The position numbers and the translations under genes were made by a program. A stretch of 64,000 nucleotides of DNA, taken from contig NC_064775.1 in assembly GCF_011397635.1 (NCBI RefSeq), forward strand, positions 17,652,954 through 17,716,953, in the 5' to 3' direction. Positions within the stretch are counted from its first letter, which is position 1; the number at the start of each line of letters is the position of its first letter. The notes under the pieces are model-generated. The model did not search any database. It was not told where the DNA came from and saw only the letters and a list, made by a program, of their open reading frames with translations. This stretch comes from Epinephelus fuscoguttatus. Taxonomy: Eukaryota; Chordata; Actinopteri; Perciformes; Serranidae. This document shows, in pieces, positions 58,837 to 64,000 of this stretch.

Positions 58837-59494
58837 GTGAGTTTGCTCCTTTTTGAAAATAGAAAAAACAGCCTGCTTTTAATGTTTGTGTCATGAACGT
58901 TAATCCAGATTGTTTTGTGTAGAAATAAGAAGGTTTTTACATATTGGCACGTCAGGCCACACCCTTTACCTGATAATGAAAAGCAAATGTGTTGGTTTGT
59001 AACAGATAACAGTGTTAAATTAGGAATATTTTGCAGGAGATACAGTGATTACTACTTAGAAATACAATTTTATGCATTCAGTTCTGTTGGGAAAAAGCTA
59101 AAAGAGCAAAAGTATGGATAGAAGATGATGCTTGCTGTTTTCCACCTTTTGTTGTTTATTATCTGTTGATGAATTGAGGGCAAATCAGGACAACGTGACA
59201 AAGAAAGTCCGCTTAGAAAAACTGTGGTTGCCAGGTAGAAAAATGTGTTTTCGTACAGTATACGCAACAAAAATCATCTCTTCAGACGCTCATACGTAAA
59301 CACTAAAAAATACATTTTAATGGCTTCAAACAGGCAAAATTTCTGCTGTTACACATTCTGTTTGTTAAATATGTATCTTGGTATTGAAGTCATGACAGTT
59401 TTGCGATAGAGTAGGTCATTCTTATAACAGGTTTCACAAATTGGGAGCAGATGAAAAGTGTGTCAGTAGGCTACACTCCATGGAGACATGAGGA

Positions 59495-59812
59495 TCAGGG
59501 CAGCCAGTCAGAAGGGCTACAAAGTGAGCAAGGATAAAGCTGATTTCTGATGGCTCCTCTGAACGTATCAATATCAAACCCTTGAGACTTGTTCGTTAGC
59601 TCCCAGCAGCACATCTGTGAGAATAATGCTGGTAGGATTTGGATTATACCCATAGAATATTTTTTGAAGTACTTGCCAATTGCAGCCTGTTCAAAAGGAT
59701 GCCAGTTGTGGCTGGCTTTTGCTGATATGATTGCCTTGAGGCTATAACAATGGAGATCACGACAACCGATGGAAGCTTCTAGCGGAGTCAAACAGCAGTT
59801 CCCACCAGGCAA
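59495..59812 (-). CDS. Unrecognised 105-residue open frame
   Basis: The frame has a regular composition with nine cysteines (GNCCLTPLEASIGCRDLHC, ... AKASHNWHPFEQAAIGKYF). I do not recognise the family. It could be a remnant of a mobile element or a chance frame. There is no visible splice support. Confidence 0.2.
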   Translation of the reverse strand: MPGGNCCLTPLEASIGCRDLHCYSLKAIISAKASHNWHPFEQAAIGKYFKKYSMGIIQILPALFSQMCCWELTNKSQGFDIDTFRGAIRNQLYPCSLCSPSDWLP

Positions 59813-61029
59813 CAGTTAATCAAATTGCCTGACACAAAAACATTAACCAATGGGGAGTGCGCAGCAAACGCGGGGGGAAATGAGTGTGAAATGAGTCATT
59901 TCACTTCGCACTTTTGTTACTTTCGCTTTCCAGCCGCTGCAAAGCAGTGAGTCATTCTGAGGAGCTCTCCTTGGTGCTGATTGACAGACTGTCCAAGAAG
60001 CAGTTTTACCAACTGCTTTATCAGCAGGGACACTTACTGGAACATGGCCTCCAGAATTTGTCACATCTTTATCTTTTAAGAGATTCATCTTTGTTACAGA
60101 TATGGCTGGGCGATGATTCCATATTATAATTTATCAACTCTCAGCAGAATCTCATCCTGATACGATCGGATTATGTATAGTTTTTCAGAAGTCTGTGGTC
60201 CAGATTGATGTTATCAAACAAAATTTGATTAAAAACTGACTTATTGAGTTACTGAAGGCTCCAAAGCATTGAATACCAATTAAATTATTTTAGACCAACT
60301 GACTGGTCGATCAAGAGAAAATAAATTGGGACTATTTATCGACAAAATAAGACATTTGACGGCGCCAGCTTTGACTGTAAGATATCAGATATGACCAGAT
60401 ATCATCTAGATTTTGATATTGTAAGATCGTAACTGGAGTTGATCCACTACCTTTACCGGTATCAGAAATGCCTCCAGTGCTGCCTAAAATGCTAGATTGG
60501 GTATAGGCAAATAAGCAAGTTCGATGCTACCTTATTTATTAATAAACTTTAAAAGCTCCAGAAGACCTTGACATGGTATTCTACATCAAAGTACTCTATT
60601 TACTATTTTTAAAATATGTCTGGGAGGCTGCAATCTAGAAACATACTCTCAATGGCCTCAACTTCGTCACTGTTGTACCTTTCCAGCAAGCTCTAGTACG
60701 ATCATGGCCCCTTTGAGATGTTTTGTTATCCAGCATGAAACAGCAACATTTTTAGAAGCTTTATAAAACTAAATAATCTTACAATTAATCTCTTCTCTAA
60801 AAAACTAATCCCATTTATCAATGTTGATAGGAGGTTTTGTTGTTCTTAGCCATTAATTGAAGCCTGTTGAGCACAAGATGTAGCCCATGTTGCATTGGTT
60901 GAGTCTGCTGACAAATCAGAGGCTTTGTTGCTGTTGTTATTTCACTGTGTTACCAATGTTGTTTGACTTCTTGACATGGAAATGGGCTAGTAGTGTACAA
61001 CTGTTAATTTTTTTGTTAGTATTATTATT

Positions 61030-61109
61030 TTATAAACACAAAGGCATCAGATCGGAACTCAATATCGTCTGATACGCAAGTATCAGAATTGGTGACACAT
61101 GACACAATG

Positions 61110-61144
<35 letters not shown>

Positions 61145-61698
61145 TGCAGGTAATGACAGTAGCTTACAACAACATTATTGAAAGTAATAATATTATAGTT
61201 ATAGGCAAGCCTGAGCCAGCCCTTACTATAAGCTTTATCAAAGAGGAAAGTCTTAAGTCTAGTCTTAAATGTGATGACGGTGTCTGCCTCCCGGACCGTA
61301 ACAGGAAGATGATTCCACAGGAGAGGAGCCTGATAGCTAAAGGCTCTGGCTCCTGATCTACTTTTGGAGACTTTAGGGACCACGAGTAACCCTGCGTTCT
61401 CAGAGCGCAGTGTTGTGGTGGGATAATATGGCACTATGAGCTCTCTAAGATATGACGGAGCTTGACCATTTAGAGCTTTATAAGTTAACAGTAGGATTTT
61501 AAATTCAATTCTGGATTTTACAGGGAGCCAGTGCAGAGAAGCTAAAACAGGAGAAATATGATCTCGTGTCTTAGTTCCTGTTAGTACACGTGCTGCTGCA
61601 TTCTGAATTAGCTGGAGAGTTTTTAAGGACTTACTAGAGCTACCTGATAATAGAGAGTTACAGTAATCCAGCCTTGAGGTAACAAAAGCGTGGACCAA
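61030..61698 (-). pseudogene. LINE C-terminal region
   Basis: FVTSRLDYCNSLLSGSS, LQLIQNAAARVLTGT, LHWLPVKSRIEFKILLLTYK and LLWNHLPVTVREA, in the order usual at the C-terminus of fish L2/CR1-type elements. Two frame changes separate it from the reverse transcriptase. Past about 61240 the frame only crosses the 3' untranslated part. Confidence 0.8.
61099..61143. repeat. (AG)n microsatellite
   Basis: The run of AG repeats corresponds to the (TC)n part of the LINE 3' untranslated region, also seen at 6330-6360 in the other copy. Confidence 0.85.
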
Positions 61699-61717
61699 TT
61701 TTTCTGCATCTTTCGGG

Positions 61718-63195
61718 TCAGGATAGGCCTAATTTTTGCAATATTACGCAGATGAAAAATGCAGTCCGTGAGGTTTGTTTTAAATGAGAATTAAAAGACA
61801 AATCTTGATCAAATATTACTCCGAGGTTTCTTACGGTAGTGCTAGAGGCCAGAGCAATGCCATCTAGAGAAACTATGTCATCAGATAAAGAGTCTCTGAG
61901 TTGTTTGGCGCCAAGAACAATAACTTCAGTTTTGTCTGAATTTAACATCAGGAAATCGGTGCTCATCCAAGTTTTTATGTCTTTAAGGCAGTTATGGAGT
62001 TTAGTTAATTGATTACTTTCTTCTGGCTTCATCGATAAATACAACTGAGTATCATCCGCATAACAATGGAAATTTATAGAGTGATTTCTAATGATGTTAC
62101 CTAAAGGAAGCATATATAGAGTAAATAGGATTGGTCCGAGCACAGAACCTCGGAACTCCAAAACAAACTTTGGTACGTATGACGATTCATTATGAACGTG
62201 TACAAACTGAAAACGATCAGATAAATAAGATTTAAACCAGCTTAGTGCAGAACCTTTTAGGCCAATTAAGTGATCCAGTCTCTGCAGTAGAATTTGATGG
62301 TCAATTGTGTCAAACGCCGCACTAAGATCTAATAAAACAAGTACAGAGACAAGTCCTTTGTCTGAAGCAATCAGAAGGTCATTTGTAATTTTAACTAGTG
62401 CTGTCTCAGTGCTATGATGCACTCTAAATCCTGACTGAAATTCCCACAGCTGGTCTGCGACTACTTTCTCAAGGATCTTTGACATAAAGGGAAGATTAGA
62501 TATTGGTCTATAGTTGGCTAACACCTCTGGATCCAGGGTGGGCTTTTTTAGTAGAGGTTTAATTACAGCTACCTTAAAAGACTGTGGTACATAGCCTGTT
62601 AATAAGGATATATTGATCAAATCTAATATATGAGTGTTAACTAAAGGAAAGACCTCCTTAAGTAGCCTAGTTGGGATGGGGTCTAAGAGACACATTGATG
62701 ATTTAGATGAAGAAATCAATGCGGTCAATTCTTGAAGAGAAATTGGGGAGAAGCAATCTAAATATATATTAGGTTTTACAGCTGTGTTTGAGGTTAGATA
62801 GGTACTATCTGAGGACAGGAGGTCATGAATTTTGCCTCTAATAGTTAGAATTTTGTCATTAAAAAAGCTCATAAAATCATTACTGCTAAGGGCTAAAGGA
62901 ATACAAGGCTCAATAGAGCTCTGACTCTCAGTCAGCCTGGCTACAGTGCTGAAAAGAAACCTGGGGTTGTTCTTATTGTCTTCTATTAATGCTGAGTAAT
63001 AGTTTGCTCTGGCATTGCGGAGGCCCCTCTTATAAGTTTTGAGACTGTCTGTCCAGATTAAACAAGATTCTTCCAGTTTGGTTAATCGCCAATTCCTTTC
63101 AAATTTTCGTGATATTTGTTTTAACTTACGGGTTTGAGAGTTATACCAAGGAGCGAATTTTCTTTGCTTTTTTAACTTCTTTTTAAGAGGAGCTA
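61718..63195 (-). pseudogene. LINE reverse transcriptase
   Basis: The frame stays open from about 63195, upstream of the first methionine at 62872. Linker: QRKFAPWYNSQTRKLKQISR. RT motifs: LLKKPTLDPEVLANYRPISN (fingers), FQSGFRVHHSTETALV, LLDLSAAFDTIDH (first catalytic aspartate), RGSVLGPILF, and CYADDTQLYL (catalytic YADD). A short stretch between VADQL and FQSGF is missing compared with intact relatives. At 61718 the frame shifts. Confidence 0.85.
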
Positions 63196-63235
63196 CAGAG
63201 AATTTGCATATTAGCTAAATATTTAGTTTCACCCA

Positions 63236-63440
63236 AAACATTTAGATTTAACATTTAGATTTAGATTTAATATTTAGATTTAACATTTATATTTATATTT
63301 AGCATTTAGATTTAACATTTAGATTTAGATTTAATATTTAGATTTAGATTTAGCATTTAGATTTAGATTTAATATTTAGCATTTAACATTTAACATTTAG
63401 GTGCCACATTTAATATTTAGATTTAACTATTTAATATATT
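63236..63440. repeat. AT-rich hexamer array (ATTTAG/ATTTAA)
   Basis: About 200 bases made of ATTTAG and ATTTAA units in variable order. It lies between the endonuclease and reverse transcriptase parts of the LINE, where coding sequence should be. Confidence 0.85.
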
Positions 63441-64000
63441 TCTAAATTAACAAATATTGCTGTAAATGTGGTAAAAGGTGACGTTAGAAAAATCACAATA
63501 CTTTTTTAAACATTGTTTGAAGCTAAATGTGGCAAAATGTTGATGTTATTTTCAGCGTGAGACACTTTACAAATGGCACCCCATAGTAATCGAGTAAAAA
63601 GAAATAAAAAGTAATCAGATAATGATCCGATAGCGAGGGATTCTGTGGAAAGACTTTTAGATTATCAATTTCAATTCCTTACGTCAGAACTAGATCGAGG
63701 GTATAGTTAAAACAGTGAGTGGGTTCATGTACACCCTGACTGAAGCCAATGGAGTCTAATAATGAGATAAACGCGGTAGCCAGGGAGTCATTATCAACGT
63801 CAACATGAATGTTAAAATCGCCTACAATAATAACTTTATCTGATTTAAGAACTAAACTGGATAAAAACTCTGAGAATTTAGATACAAATTCAGAATACGA
63901 GCCAGGAGCATGTTACACTATAACAAATAAAAGTGGCTGTGAGGTTTTCCAGGTCGGATGTAAAAGACTAAGAACGAGGCTTTCAAATGAATTATAATCT

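Larger units (their letters stand above)
61085..64000 (-). mobile_element. Degraded L2/CR1-type LINE, continues past the window end
   Basis: From right to left on the minus strand: endonuclease parts with VIIVGDFNIHVD and SLSDHYLITF (63990-63540), an AT-rich hexamer array, then linker and reverse transcriptase (63195-61718) and C-terminal region (61698-61200). A 3' untranslated part with (AG)n ends at about 61085. The GATTGATTGA tail is absent, so the 3' end is truncated. In-frame TAA codons interrupt the endonuclease. Confidence 0.8.

Overview
The window reads as euchromatic DNA from a ray-finned (teleost) fish. Genes are split by GT-AG introns, intergenic DNA is AT-rich, and fish-type interspersed repeats are dense: Tc1/mariner, hAT and TTAA-target MITEs, L2/CR1-like LINEs and tRNA-derived SINEs. 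No bacterial-style operon is present, and almost all long open frames are chance or transposon remnants. Coordinates of split genes come from reading splice sites and reading frame by eye.

Region 1 (about 2.4-27 kb, minus strand) is a tandem array of rhamnose-binding-lectin-like (SUEL-domain) genes. One copy (exons between 14486 and 4487) joins cleanly across eight exons into a 218-residue secreted protein with two complete eight-cysteine SUEL domains. A second copy (24053 to about 18.5 kb) keeps promoter, signal peptide and some exons, but has lost reading frame, splice sites and its last exon. Two more fragments lie at 2.94-2.49 kb and 26.81-26.70 kb. Introns and gaps of the array are packed with mobile DNA. 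Examples are a Tc1/IS630-type element with intact ends 40 bp from an exon, a decayed Tc1 copy whose transposase contains a 26-bp minisatellite, a hAT element with an 8-bp target duplication, and LINE 3' ends.

Region 2 (27-34 kb) is repeat-dominated: a hairpin element, SINEs, a TTAA-flanked MITE with about 104-bp inverted ends, and a ruined LINE reverse transcriptase. Two adjacent exons resembling the coiled-coil region of STAT1 sit at 34.37-34.59 kb with no other STAT exon visible.

Region 3 (37.7-59 kb, plus strand) begins with a coding exon whose 127 residues closely match the N-terminus and first Ig domain of SPEG (striated-muscle preferentially expressed kinase). It is followed by at least 25 kb without a second recognisable exon, apparently a long first intron. 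A short coding leader exon at 58.80 kb may be an alternative start for the same or a neighbouring gene. The intron holds a nearly intact Tc1 transposon (52.47-54.10 kb) with about 270-bp inverted ends, a 427-bp tandem duplication and a hAT MITE with a perfect 8-bp target duplication.

Region 4 (61.1-64 kb, minus strand) is a degraded L2/CR1-type LINE with endonuclease, reverse transcriptase and C-terminal parts, an AT-rich hexamer array between the first two, and several frameshifts. It runs off the window edge.
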